From an uncultured Helicobacter sp. (GTDB taxonomy: Bacteria > Campylobacterota > Campylobacteria > Campylobacterales > Helicobacteraceae), in assembly GCF_947367035.1 (NCBI RefSeq), contig NZ_CANBCA010000006.1:1-64000 (forward strand): a DNA stretch of 64,000 nucleotides. The letters are read 5' to 3'. Position 1 is the stretch's first letter. Every line of letters starts with the position of its first letter. Of the stretch, positions 1-8,013 are shown in pieces. A model generated the notes under the pieces. That model had not been told where the DNA came from and searched no databases. It saw nothing but the letters and a program-made list of their open reading frames with translations. Both the position numbers and the translations under genes were made by a program.

Positions 1-21
1 TAAAATAAAACCAACTTTGAA

Positions 22-52
22 ATTATAAAGCCTGATACCTAGTGTTTGTCAA
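22..52 (-). promoter_or_regulatory. MerR-type promoter, copy 1 (reads leftward out of the window)
   Basis: On the minus strand TTGACA (52-47) and TATAAT (27-22) are separated by exactly 19 bases, the long spacer typical of promoters activated by MerR-family regulators. The spacer holds the near-dyad ACAC-TAG-GTAT. The target gene lies beyond the left edge. The same element occurs at 3145-3175 and 7536-7566. Regulator identity is unknown, as none is encoded in the window. Confidence 0.7.
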
Positions 53-161
53 GGGAATTTTAGAAAAATTTAGAAAACTCTGCTTCATTTTGTTGTGCTA
101 TAATTTTTGAATGATTTTAATTACTCCTTGAAATTATATTTTGTATCAACAAGGATTTATA

Positions 162-395
162 ATGGCTACTAAAAAGAATGAAATGAAAGAAATCCTAAGT
201 GATAATAAATGGCATTGTGCTGTCTGTGATTTAGGTAAGTCAAGTCAGCACGCTGCAATCATTAGAGACCTTGCAGAAGAGGGGTGTGAATTTGATAATG
301 CTTTAGATAATGCAACAAGGACATATAAGTATGGAGTGGAAATGTGGTGTAAAAAATGCAAAAGAAAAACCACACATAGAAGACTAAAACCTTAA
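162..395 (+). CDS. small four-cysteine (zinc-ribbon-like) protein of the R-M island
   Basis: 77 residues. I chose ATG 162 over the upstream in-frame TTG at 141 because AAGGA sits 6 bases before it. Two CxxC knuckles are visible, one near the N terminus (WHCAVC) and one near the C terminus (WCKKCKRKTTH), so one Zn ion could be bound. The region between them (QHAAIIRDLAEEG) looks like a short helical DNA-contact segment. It ends 8 bases before the restriction-nuclease-like gene and is probably cotranscribed, which suggests a regulatory or accessory role in the R-M unit. I do not recognise the family. A remnant of an HNH/zinc nuclease is an alternative. Confidence 0.6.
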   Translation: MATKKNEMKEILSDNKWHCAVCDLGKSSQHAAIIRDLAEEGCEFDNALDNATRTYKYGVEMWCKKCKRKTTHRRLKP

Positions 396-403
396 GGACA
401 GAT

Positions 404-1534
404 ATGACAACCCATGTTTTTATTGTGGATGCTATAACTTTTAAATATCACTTGGAATTTATGTTTGTTGGCACAGGTATGAAAGAAGCTGTTGTTGATT
501 TTAATCATAATCCAATAACACAACTTGCAACACAAACTGAAAATACTATTCTAGGTATGGTTGCAGATTTTTCAAGGGTTCAAATTGGAGATTTAATTAT
601 TTTTTATTTGCAACAAAATTTTCAATTTGGCATTGGGGAGGGAAAGTTTTTTGGTGTATTTAAAGTAAAGAACAAATTTTTCTTTGATAATAATGATGAG
701 CAACAGTATCTTAAGCAAGAACTTAACAAATCCCTTACTTTTAGATGTTTGATTGAACCTGAAAAGGTTTATAGCAAAGGTGTTACTGAATGGGAAGCAT
801 TAGATGAGATTAAAACAATACAATCCCCCAATCAAATGTTGTGGAGTCTCATTTATCGGAAACTAAAGGGCAATCGCGGCAACACAATGATTACTATTTA
901 TGAAAGCGAAAGGCTTATTGCACTAATTAGAGATAAAAATTTAAAGCAAAATATCAATGGAATTCATTTTAGTTTTGATTTAAAAAATCAAGAAATTGTC
1001 TCTATTTCCACTCATCATATTTACAAGGGCAGACAAGAGAAATTAAATATTTTACCGAGATTAATTTATAAATATTCAAGAAATAATCAATTCGAGGCAC
1101 ATTTACAAGCCTACATTTTACAATCTATTTATGAAACTAAATTATTTGGAATTTTGGAAAATCAGCCGATTGAATGGTTGGGTAATGAAGTTAGCTGTGG
1201 CGTTGGAATGCAACGCATTGATATTATGCTATCTCTTGCTGAAAATCCAAGAAAAATTATTCCCATAGAATTAAAATCTACATGTGTTTATGCTGAAATT
1301 TTAAGACAAATTCAACGATATATTGATTGGTTGGAACAATATTATATTCCAAATCGTCCATCAGATATTCAACCGATGATAATTTGTAGAGAAACTGCCA
1401 ATAAAGATTCTGCTTGTTATCAAGACTTTTATCAACAAGCACAAATGTTCAATGAGAAAAATAATATTTTACCCCTAATATATATAGAATTTAAAATTCA
1501 AAATTGTTCCATAACATTTAATCGGATATTTTGA
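404..1534 (+). CDS. probable restriction endonuclease (EVE/PUA-like + PD-(D/E)XK)
   Basis: 376 residues in two apparent parts. Residues 1-150 resemble an EVE/PUA-like fold (GDLIIFYLQ, FFGVFKVKN, a conserved Trp in TEWEALDEI), a domain often used to read modified bases. The C-terminal part carries a PD-(D/E)XK signature: Asp273 in RIDIML, then Glu289 and Lys291 in IPIELKS. Its stop overlaps the start of the adenine methyltransferase gene by one base (TGATG), which argues for translational coupling of nuclease and methylase. Family logic makes it the nuclease of a type II system. Recognition site unknown. Fold assignments come from motif reading only. Confidence 0.7.
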   Translation: MTTHVFIVDAITFKYHLEFMFVGTGMKEAVVDFNHNPITQLATQTENTILGMVADFSRVQIGDLIIFYLQQNFQFGIGEGKFFGVFKVKNKFFFDNNDEQQYLKQELNKSLTFRCLIEPEKVYSKGVTEWEALDEIKTIQSPNQMLWSLIYRKLKGNRGNTMITIYESERLIALIRDKNLKQNINGIHFSFDLKNQEIVSISTHHIYKGRQEKLNILPRLIYKYSRNNQFEAHLQAYILQSIYETKLFGILENQPIEWLGNEVSCGVGMQRIDIMLSLAENPRKIIPIELKSTCVYAEILRQIQRYIDWLEQYYIPNRPSDIQPMIICRETANKDSACYQDFYQQAQMFNEKNNILPLIYIEFKIQNCSITFNRIF

Positions 1535-2547
1535 TGAACTACATTGGCTCTAAATTTAAACTTTTCGACTTTTTGCAAACGAGCATAGAATCTACACTGC
1601 AAAAAGCCCACAAAAAGCCCCTTAAAGATTCTATCTTTTGTGATATGTTTGCTGGAACTGCGGCGGTGGGGAGGCTTTTTAAAACACAAGTCAAGCAAAT
1701 TATTAGCAATGATAGGGAATATTATAGCTTTGTTTTGGCGCAAAATTATATCGGCAATCATCAAAAATTAGTGCGTGTTAATGAGCTACTTGGTATTCTT
1801 AATGACACAGCTCAAACGCCACCACAAAAGGGTAAAATCTACACTCATTATGCGCTTGGCTCTGGGAGTGGGAGGCAGTATTTTAGTGATGAAAATGCAC
1901 AAAAAATTGATGCTGTGCGTTCTAAGATTGCGCAATGGAAAAAAGAAAAGTTAATTGAAGACAAAGAATATTATTTTCTCCTTGCCTCCCTTTTAGAATC
2001 CGCCGATAAGGTTGCAAACACTGCTTCAGTGTATGGAGCGTTTTTAAAGCACCTTAAGAAAAGTGCGCTCAAAGGTTTTATTCTAAATCCTGCAGAGTTT
2101 GAATGCAATGAAAATGAACATTTGGTATTTAATGAGGACGCAAATACACTTATTACTAAGATAAAGGGTGATATTCTTTATCTTGACCCACCTTATAATG
2201 CACGAGAGTATGGCGCGAATTATCATCTTTTAAACACGATTGCCTTATATGATGACTTTATCCCAAAGGGCAAGACAGGATTAAGAGAATATGCAAAATC
2301 GCCTTGGTGCAGAAAAGCAAAAGTTGCAGACGAGCTAGAAAACCTCATCAAAAATGCTCGTTTTGAGTGGATTTTTCTAAGCTATAATGATGAGGGATTG
2401 CTTAGTTTAGAGCAAATTCAAGCTATTTTTGAAAAATATGGCAAATACTCTTTTGCTACACAAAAACACCAGCGCTTCAAAGCGGATTCTAAACGAATCC
2501 AAAAGCAAGATTGCACTTTAGAATATTTGCATATTTTGAGGAAGTAA
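1534..2547 (+). CDS. D12-class adenine-N6 DNA methyltransferase
   Basis: 337 residues. It starts with NYIGSK (motif X region), then SAM-binding motif I (DMFAGTAAVG, residues 38-47), a target-recognition region, and catalytic motif IV DPPYN at 218-222, followed by the ANYHLLNT block typical of D12/alpha-type enzymes. It methylates the N6 of adenine in DNA, protecting against the cognate nuclease. ATG 1534 overlaps the nuclease stop. Resemblance to M.NlaIII/HpyI-type enzymes is a loose impression, so specificity is left open. The gene is intact in length and motifs. Confidence 0.9.
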   Translation: MNYIGSKFKLFDFLQTSIESTLQKAHKKPLKDSIFCDMFAGTAAVGRLFKTQVKQIISNDREYYSFVLAQNYIGNHQKLVRVNELLGILNDTAQTPPQKGKIYTHYALGSGSGRQYFSDENAQKIDAVRSKIAQWKKEKLIEDKEYYFLLASLLESADKVANTASVYGAFLKHLKKSALKGFILNPAEFECNENEHLVFNEDANTLITKIKGDILYLDPPYNAREYGANYHLLNTIALYDDFIPKGKTGLREYAKSPWCRKAKVADELENLIKNARFEWIFLSYNDEGLLSLEQIQAIFEKYGKYSFATQKHQRFKADSKRIQKQDCTLEYLHILRK

Positions 2548-2551
2548 AGAG

Positions 2552-2575
2552 TGCTTTAGATTCGCCTTTAAAGCA
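2552..2575. terminator. hairpin between convergent methylase and cupin genes
   Basis: TGCTTTA (2552-2558) pairs perfectly with TAAAGCA (2569-2575) around a 10-base loop. It lies between convergent genes ending at 2547 and 2596. No long T tract follows, so efficiency is uncertain. Confidence 0.5.
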
Positions 2576-2595
2576 GCACAAAAGCCTTATAGAAC

Positions 2596-3111
2596 CTACT
2601 TCTTCGCCTTGCCCTCTGCCTCCTTGATATAGCCCTCATATTCTGTATCGCTTAAAAGCTCTAGCCAAGTAACATTCTTGCCATTTTTCTCGTGCGTAAG
2701 GGCGATATGCACGCCCTTTTCTTTCAAGCCTGCTCCGTGCCAATGCTCTACATCAGGCGGACAAAGCACCACATCACCAACCTTTGCGATTTGTGTAATA
2801 CCTGCTTTTGTGCCCGTATAAATCGTGCCTTGTGTAACTATAAGCGTCTGTCCTGCGGGGTGAGTGTGCCACGCTGTCCTAGCCTTTGGGCTAAAGGTAA
2901 CCTCCCCACCTCCATAAGGGCGATAATCTCCGCTTTTAAAAAGTGTTTTGACACTCACTTCACCGCTAAAGATTTTAGAATCTCCTTTAAATCCTCCAAG
3001 ACTGCCACTTTTAACCACTTCTTGTGTTTTTTGCATTTTTGCCTCCTTTGTATAAGCGATATTCACGCAACCTAAAGCTGTAACCAAAGCAATAGCAATG
3101 AGTTTTTGCAT
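2596..3111 (-). CDS. exported cupin-domain protein
   Basis: 171 residues with an N-terminal export signal. A Cys at residue 15 in TALGC could make it a lipoprotein, though the lipobox is imperfect. The cupin core has motif 1 WHTHPAGQ (His82, His84, Gln88) and a second-motif His in VEHWH (residues 122-126), so it probably binds a metal in the periplasm. Such small cupins are often induced by aldehyde, quinone or oxidative stress. The MerR-type promoter at 3145-3175 reads straight into it, and an SD-like TCTCC complement precedes the ATG. Substrate unknown. Confidence 0.85.
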   Translation of the reverse strand: MQKLIAIALVTALGCVNIAYTKEAKMQKTQEVVKSGSLGGFKGDSKIFSGEVSVKTLFKSGDYRPYGGGEVTFSPKARTAWHTHPAGQTLIVTQGTIYTGTKAGITQIAKVGDVVLCPPDVEHWHGAGLKEKGVHIALTHEKNGKNVTWLELLSDTEYEGYIKEAEGKAKK

Positions 3112-3144
3112 TTTTTCTCCTTATGATTTTAAAATACATTTGAA

Positions 3145-3175
3145 ATTATAAAGCCTGACACCTAGTGTTTGTCAA
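3145..3175 (-). promoter_or_regulatory. MerR-type promoter, copy 2 (drives the cupin gene)
   Basis: Minus strand: TTGACA (3175-3170), 19-base spacer, TATAAT (3150-3145). The spacer contains the dyad ACAC-TAG-GTGT. The expected start point lies about 25 bases before the cupin ATG at 3111. The copy is almost identical to that at 22-52. Confidence 0.75.
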
Positions 3176-3209
3176 GGGGAATATTAAAATTTATCATAAA
3201 AGATTTTGT

Positions 3210-3215
3210 TATAAT
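3210..3215 (+). promoter_or_regulatory. -10 box for the membrane-paralog operon
   Basis: TATAAT, about 45 bases upstream of the ATG at 3259 and divergent from the cupin promoter. No clear -35 is seen, as is common in this bacterial group. Confidence 0.5.
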
Positions 3216-3258
3216 CACAGCATAAGGATTGATAATCGCAGAGGAAACAAGGGGTGCA

Positions 3259-3948
3259 ATGTCGGCTTGGAATAAATCACCACAACCACACAAAGATGAA
3301 ATCATTTATGAGTTTAAGTATAGTTTTCCTAAGGGGTGGGGAGATAGGGTAGAGCGAATCATAGACAGGATTAATTGGCTTATTGTTTTATTGGCATCTT
3401 TATTGTTTTTGTGTGCTTTTTATGATGGCATTTTTTATCCAACGATAAAGCCTATTTTTGCATCACATTTCAATATGCAAACATTGCTTGGACTATTTGT
3501 ATTATTGCTTGTATTTTTTGTCTTGCAACTCCCTCTAATCACTATGATAGTCTTTAGTCTGCACACTTTTATTTTACAACCCCACAATACTTTTATCCTT
3601 ACTTCTGATGGTATTTACATCAATGCTACACGTGGGATTTTATTATGGAAAACAAAACAATTCTATCCGTATGGGACATTTTCGTTAATGACGCAGAATA
3701 TTTGGGGGCTTGGTTTCTCTCAATCCTCTTTGGCGATAAAAATTTGTGATGATATAGATAAAGAGTATAAATTATTTGATTTTAAACACTCAAAGTTTTT
3801 TGTTTTTGCAATCAATGGCGAAAATGATATTGAAGAATTCTTGCAAATCCTAAGAGAAAAAACGCAAGAAGCCTTACAAAGACAAGGCAAAGCAGAAAAA
3901 TATAACCTTAAAGAAAAAATTAAAGATATAGATATAAAGGAGTGGTAA
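3259..3948 (+). CDS. membrane protein, paralog 1 of 3
   Basis: 229 residues. ATG 3259 is chosen because AAGGGG precedes it and it aligns the N terminus (WNKSPQPHKDEIIYEF) with paralog 3. Layout: conserved cytosolic N terminus with FKYSFPKGW, two hydrophobic spans (about residues 37-60 and 80-110), a beta-rich region (FILTSDGIYI) resembling bacterial PH-like membrane proteins, and a conserved end ILREKTQEALQRQGKA. Function not recognised. Tandem duplication beside a toxin-like gene suggests an immunity or membrane-protection role, which is inference. Confidence 0.75.
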   Translation: MSAWNKSPQPHKDEIIYEFKYSFPKGWGDRVERIIDRINWLIVLLASLLFLCAFYDGIFYPTIKPIFASHFNMQTLLGLFVLLLVFFVLQLPLITMIVFSLHTFILQPHNTFILTSDGIYINATRGILLWKTKQFYPYGTFSLMTQNIWGLGFSQSSLAIKICDDIDKEYKLFDFKHSKFFVFAINGENDIEEFLQILREKTQEALQRQGKAEKYNLKEKIKDIDIKEW

Positions 3949-4667
3949 TGCAAACAGATTCTAAGCAAATGCCTCAACAACCACACAAAGATGAAATCAT
4001 TTATGAGTTTAAGTATAGTTTTCCAAAGGGAAAATTTAATCGTTTTGAGCGGATAGTAGATAGAGTAGCGACAATCATTGTGTTTTATGTCTCACTTTTG
4101 ATTTTAACAAGGCTTTATAATTATAGTGCAATCTATGATACGATGATTCTAATCTTTAGTTATCCTACATATTTGAGCTTAGAAAATTGGCTTGTTTTGG
4201 GGTTATATAGTATTTGCTTTCCTGCACCTTTTTTATTGGTTTTATGGAGCTTTAATGGGCTCTTTTTTCGTCAAAGAAATGCTATTTGGCTTACTAATGA
4301 GGGAATGTATATACGCTCTAGTGGTTTTTTAAAGCTATGGTATCAGCATAGATTCTATAAATATGGGGAATTTGGGTTTTATGTAAATTGGGTATCAAGT
4401 GCTATCTATACGGGTTCGTGGGTAATAAGAATAAATGATATAAATACACAATATCGCCACTACTTTCATAATCTTTCAAACAAAGAATCTAAAGTTTATG
4501 TGATAGTTGATAATGATGAGCAAGATATGAAAAAGCTCCTTGAAATCCTAAGAGAAAAAACACAAGAAGCCTTACAAAGACAAGGCAAAGCAAATCAATA
4601 TGATTTGCGTGAGAAAATTAAACCTATAAAAAAAAGAAGAGGCTTGCAAGAGGAGGAGCAAAAATGA
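3948..4667 (+). CDS. membrane protein, paralog 2 of 3
   Basis: 239 residues from ATG 3948, which has AAAGGAG 5 bases upstream and shares one base with the stop of paralog 1 (TAATG). The N-terminal QPHKDEIIYEFKYSFPKG and C-terminal EILREKTQEALQRQGKA blocks match the neighbours, while the membrane and central parts diverge strongly (WLTNEGMYIRSSG replaces TSDGIYINATRG). Two hydrophobic spans. The pattern of fixed ends and variable middle suggests tandem duplication followed by diversification. Function unknown. Confidence 0.75.
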   Translation: MQTDSKQMPQQPHKDEIIYEFKYSFPKGKFNRFERIVDRVATIIVFYVSLLILTRLYNYSAIYDTMILIFSYPTYLSLENWLVLGLYSICFPAPFLLVLWSFNGLFFRQRNAIWLTNEGMYIRSSGFLKLWYQHRFYKYGEFGFYVNWVSSAIYTGSWVIRINDINTQYRHYFHNLSNKESKVYVIVDNDEQDMKKLLEILREKTQEALQRQGKANQYDLREKIKPIKKRRGLQEEEQK

Positions 4668-5344
4668 ATGGCAATTGGAATAAATCACCACAACCACATA
4701 AAGATGAAATCATTTATGAGTTTAAGTATAGTTTTCCAAAGGGGTGGTTTTATCGTGTAGAGAGATTAATGATAAAATTAGTTTTTTGGGTCGGTTGTTT
4801 GTTTGCTCTTTTGATGTTGCAATACCAAATAGAATCTACACTCAACTTTATAACCTCTAATTTAATAATGCTACAAAATATTGAGATATTAGACTATATT
4901 ATTCTTGCTTGTTTGTGTTTTATTATTTATATCATTCCTTGTCTTTTACTCTTTCTTTTTATTTGTGCTTGTATTAATATCCTTTTCTTATGTCCTTATC
5001 ATTCTATCACCTTAACACACAAAGGTGTATATATCAAATATGCTCCCCTCTTTTTTCCATATTATCAATACAAATTTTATGCTTATGGGAATTTTTCATT
5101 TCATAGTTATTTTGGTGGAAAGATTTTTTGGGCAGTAAGAGTTTGTGATGATATAAGCAAAAATTATAAATTCTTTGATTTTAAGCACTCACATACAATA
5201 CCCTTTTTAGAATATGTGGGAATGCAGTATGAACAAGAAATCATTAGAATCTTGCGCGAAAAAACGCAAGAAGCCCTAAAGAAACAAGGCAAGGCAGAAA
5301 TATATAATGTGAATGATAGAATTAAAAATATCCAAAAGGGGTAA
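4664..5344 (+). CDS. membrane protein, paralog 3 of 3
   Basis: 226 residues, overlapping paralog 2 by four bases (ATGA). Same framework: MNGNWNKSPQPHKDE start, two long hydrophobic spans, a central LTHKGVYIKYAPLF strand region, and an IIRILREKTQEAL end. It ends two bases before the toxin-like gene, whose first residues MNGNW repeat its own, so the 5' end of that gene may have been rebuilt by local duplication. Function not recognised. Confidence 0.75.
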   Translation: MNGNWNKSPQPHKDEIIYEFKYSFPKGWFYRVERLMIKLVFWVGCLFALLMLQYQIESTLNFITSNLIMLQNIEILDYIILACLCFIIYIIPCLLLFLFICACINILFLCPYHSITLTHKGVYIKYAPLFFPYYQYKFYAYGNFSFHSYFGGKIFWAVRVCDDISKNYKFFDFKHSHTIPFLEYVGMQYEQEIIRILREKTQEALKKQGKAEIYNVNDRIKNIQKG

Positions 5345-5346
5345 AA

Positions 5347-6268
5347 ATGAATGGTAATTGGGAATATTTTCCACCTTTAAATCCAAATAATATACCACAC
5401 TATATCAATGAACTTGATAAATATGAACGCGAACAAGATGAATTAATCTATTCCGATAAATATATTCTTATATCTAAAATTAAAAACATAATAAAAATCA
5501 CTTTACAAAACTTATCTTTTGAGGGCAATGGCTCGGATATTGGTATGGCGACTATTAGCGCAATTCTATCCTCTATTGGTGAAGGCATTAATAGGCTTAC
5601 GAAACTAGGATATATAGCCCCAAAAGTAGGTCCTTTGCAATATGTATTTTGTTTTTGATGTATCTATTGTTTTTACCTATAATCAGGGAACTAAAGATTG
5701 GTATAGAGGTATTGCTGCAACAACTTTCAGCCTTTTTACTTTAATAATTACAATACTTGTAGGATTTTTTATCTCAACTTGGTGGCTTGCCCTCATCATT
5801 GCAGCACTCATTGCCTTTATTGCTGCTCTTTTTGCAACCTCAAAATGGGGTAAAAGCGCATTAGAATTGATTTCAGAGAAAATACAGGAGCTTGCAGAAA
5901 CCATTCAAACCAACCTAGAAAAGGCAAAGGCATTTTTTGAGGCAAACGAGCAAGACTACTACAAGCCCTTTAGAAATAAAGATTTTATGAAAAATCTCTG
6001 TGAGGATTTGACTTGCAAGGATTTCAGTGAGCAGAGTTTGCGCGATTTACTCGCATATAGTGGCTATAAGAGAGATAATAATGAGTGGCAAACCTTTGTC
6101 TATTATCATACTTGCTTAAGTCTGCAAGATATATTTGATAGAGAAAATGGCACATTCAAAGCAAGCTATAAAGCAATGCGTGATACTGCTTTTGAAAGAG
6201 GAGTTGAATCTCAAAAAGAAGCACGACTTACCTACAATGCAAGCAAGCCAAAAATAACTTCTGTGTAG
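5347..6268 (+). pseudogene. toxin-like membrane protein gene split by a frameshift
   Basis: Two overlapping reading frames, 5347-5658 and 5642-6268, look like one protein. The first ends VGPLQYVFCF-stop while the other frame runs YFVFDVSIVF onward. Removing one T from the short run TTTTGTTTTT (about 5647-5656) joins them. The joined product has a GP...DV...W segment followed by a long Gly/Ala-rich hydrophobic hairpin (LIITILVGFFISTWW), then a helical region and a soluble C terminus. This resembles the pore-domain part of colicin or type VI-like effectors. It follows three membrane paralogs that could be immunity proteins. Real inactivation, phase variation or a sequencing error all fit. Confidence 0.6.
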
Positions 6269-6335
6269 CAAAGATTTCATCTTGCTTAGAATCTCCTCTC
6301 CTCAAAAACTTTTTATTTCTTTTTATCCTTGTCTT

Positions 6336-7502
6336 TCACTTTGTCTCCTTGCTTTTTATGAGAATCTGCCCTCTAAGCATTAAAAATATAATGCTTAAAA
6401 CCACCAAGCACACTGCCGCTAAAACTGCAAAGCGTGAGCCATTGAGTGAGATAAACAGCCCACAAAGCGAAGTGCCAAGCGTGATACCGATATTTGCAGC
6501 ACTGATGAAAAGTCCATTTGCGAGTTCCTTTGCCTCTGGGATAGGCGAGGTTACGACAAATTGTGCCATATTATTACCAATCCCCGCAAAGATGCCAAGA
6601 ATGATGAGAATCACACTCGCGCCCCAAACATTGCCACCACCAAAAAAGAGTGCGTTATATAACACAATGAGGCTTAAAGGCACGATTCTTAAAGTCGCAT
6701 TGGGCGCACTCACAAGGCTTTTACCCGCAATGAAATTACCGATGACATTGCTTAGCCCATAGATAAGCAAAAGTGTGCTGATGAGATTAAAAGAAACCTG
6801 CGTGAAATTGAGCAAAAACTCACTCATATAGCTATAAAAGCCGAACATTGCGCCATTTAGGAGCATTACAACAATGACAGAAACCCACACTATGGGCTTT
6901 GATAATACCTTGAATTGCTCGTTTTGTGGAGCTTTTTGCTCCTGCTTTTGATTTGGGATAAATAAAAGTGTGGTAAGGAGGCTTAGAGCGTTAAGCGCAC
7001 CAAAAAAGATAAAAGACATTTCAAGGCTTGTATTGCTTGCGATAAAGCTAGTAAGCGGCACCCCAAGCGTCATACCCGCAGAGACAGCGATAAAAATCTT
7101 TGCGATTGCCTTTGGGGATTCGTTGTGTGGGACAGAATCCGCTGCCATACTAAAGGCAAAGGCGCAAAAGATAGGGTGAAAAAACGCTGGAATTGCACGC
7201 AAGATAAGCAACACAATAAAATTTGTGCAAAAGGCTGCCAAAAACGAGCTAACGCTAAAGACAAGCAGGCAAAATAGCAAAACTTTTTTCGCGTCATACT
7301 TCGTCAAAAGCGGGGGTAAAATCGGTGCGACAAGCGCAACAATGAGTGCAAAAATACTCACAACCCACCCCGCGTCTGCGACACTCACATTATAGACTTC
7401 CGCCACGATAGGCAGCACACCCATCATTCCAAGCTCCATACTCAAAAGCGCAAATACACCAAGCATTAGCGTAGGAAGTAAAAGAGGATTTGTTTTTATC
7501 AT
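6336..7502 (-). CDS. MFS transporter (AraJ/DHA1-like exporter)
   Basis: 388 residues with about 12 hydrophobic spans filling the whole length. The N terminus MELGMMGVLPIVAEVYNVSV, ending a first helix and followed by AGWVVSIFALIVALVAP, is the DHA1/AraJ pattern of sugar or drug exporters. It acts in the inner membrane by proton antiport. Substrate unknown. It is the first gene behind MerR-type promoter copy 3, so it is likely induced together with the exported cupin. No truncation seen. Confidence 0.88.
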   Translation of the reverse strand: MIKTNPLLLPTLMLGVFALLSMELGMMGVLPIVAEVYNVSVADAGWVVSIFALIVALVAPILPPLLTKYDAKKVLLFCLLVFSVSSFLAAFCTNFIVLLILRAIPAFFHPIFCAFAFSMAADSVPHNESPKAIAKIFIAVSAGMTLGVPLTSFIASNTSLEMSFIFFGALNALSLLTTLLFIPNQKQEQKAPQNEQFKVLSKPIVWVSVIVVMLLNGAMFGFYSYMSEFLLNFTQVSFNLISTLLLIYGLSNVIGNFIAGKSLVSAPNATLRIVPLSLIVLYNALFFGGGNVWGASVILIILGIFAGIGNNMAQFVVTSPIPEAKELANGLFISAANIGITLGTSLCGLFISLNGSRFAVLAAVCLVVLSIIFLMLRGQILIKSKETK

Positions 7503-7535
7503 TTAGATTCCTTTGTTTGAAATAATAAAATTGAC

Positions 7536-7566
7536 ATTATAAAGCCTGATACTTGGTATTTGTCAA
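7536..7566 (-). promoter_or_regulatory. MerR-type promoter, copy 3 (drives the MFS gene)
   Basis: Minus strand: TTGACA (7566-7561), 19-base spacer, TATAAT (7541-7536). The spacer dyad is ATAC-CAA-GTAT: both arms changed relative to copy 2 (ACAC...GTGT) so that pairing is kept, which argues for selection on a protein-binding dyad. Confidence 0.75.
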
Positions 7567-7698
7567 GGGGTTGGAGAAAAAATATATTAAAATTATGAAG
7601 CAAATCTTGCGCTACTAATCTAGCTAAAAGCCAAGTAAATATAAACCTCGTAGCTCTTTAGCCCCAAGCGAAGCTAAAGATTCCAAGCTAACTAAAAT

Positions 7699-8013
7699 TT
7701 ATGATAGTGCCTTTAATCCCACGACAGAGATAATAATAAGTGCGATGAAAAAGAGTTTTTTTGCACTTTTACTTTCTTTAAAAAACACCACGCCCACAAG
7801 CACGCCTCCAGCTGCGCCAATGCCTGTCCATATCGCATAGGCTGTCGCCATCGCAATGCCCTGCATAGCCATTGATAGCAGAGCAAAGCTTAGCATAAAC
7901 TGCACCAAAAGCCCGAGTAAAAAGATTTTTCGCCCACTTAGGGAGTATTTTTTCATCGTAATTACGCCTATGATTTCCATACAACCAGCCATTATGAGAT
8001 ACACCCAACTCAT
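7699..8013 (-). CDS. SMR-family efflux subunit (SugE/Gdx-like)
   Basis: 104 residues and four hydrophobic spans, the standard size for small multidrug resistance proteins. Start MSWVYLIMAGCMEIIGV carries the essential Glu in helix 1, and the GIGAAGGVLVG segment matches the family helix-3 packing motif. It exports small cations, possibly guanidinium or quaternary ammonium compounds, in exchange for protons. It overlaps the upstream SMR gene by four bases, so a hetero-oligomeric pair (as in YkkCD, EbrAB or Cj0309c/Cj0310c) is expected. Confidence 0.9.
   Translation of the reverse strand: MSWVYLIMAGCMEIIGVITMKKYSLSGRKIFLLGLLVQFMLSFALLSMAMQGIAMATAYAIWTGIGAAGGVLVGVVFFKESKSAKKLFFIALIIISVVGLKALS

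Noticed and set aside
22-3175. The repeated 30-base element flanking the R-M island looked like transposon ends or an attachment duplication.
   Set aside because: Both copies have the same orientation, each fits a 19-spacer promoter pointing at a gene start, and a third copy precedes the MFS gene with no island attached.
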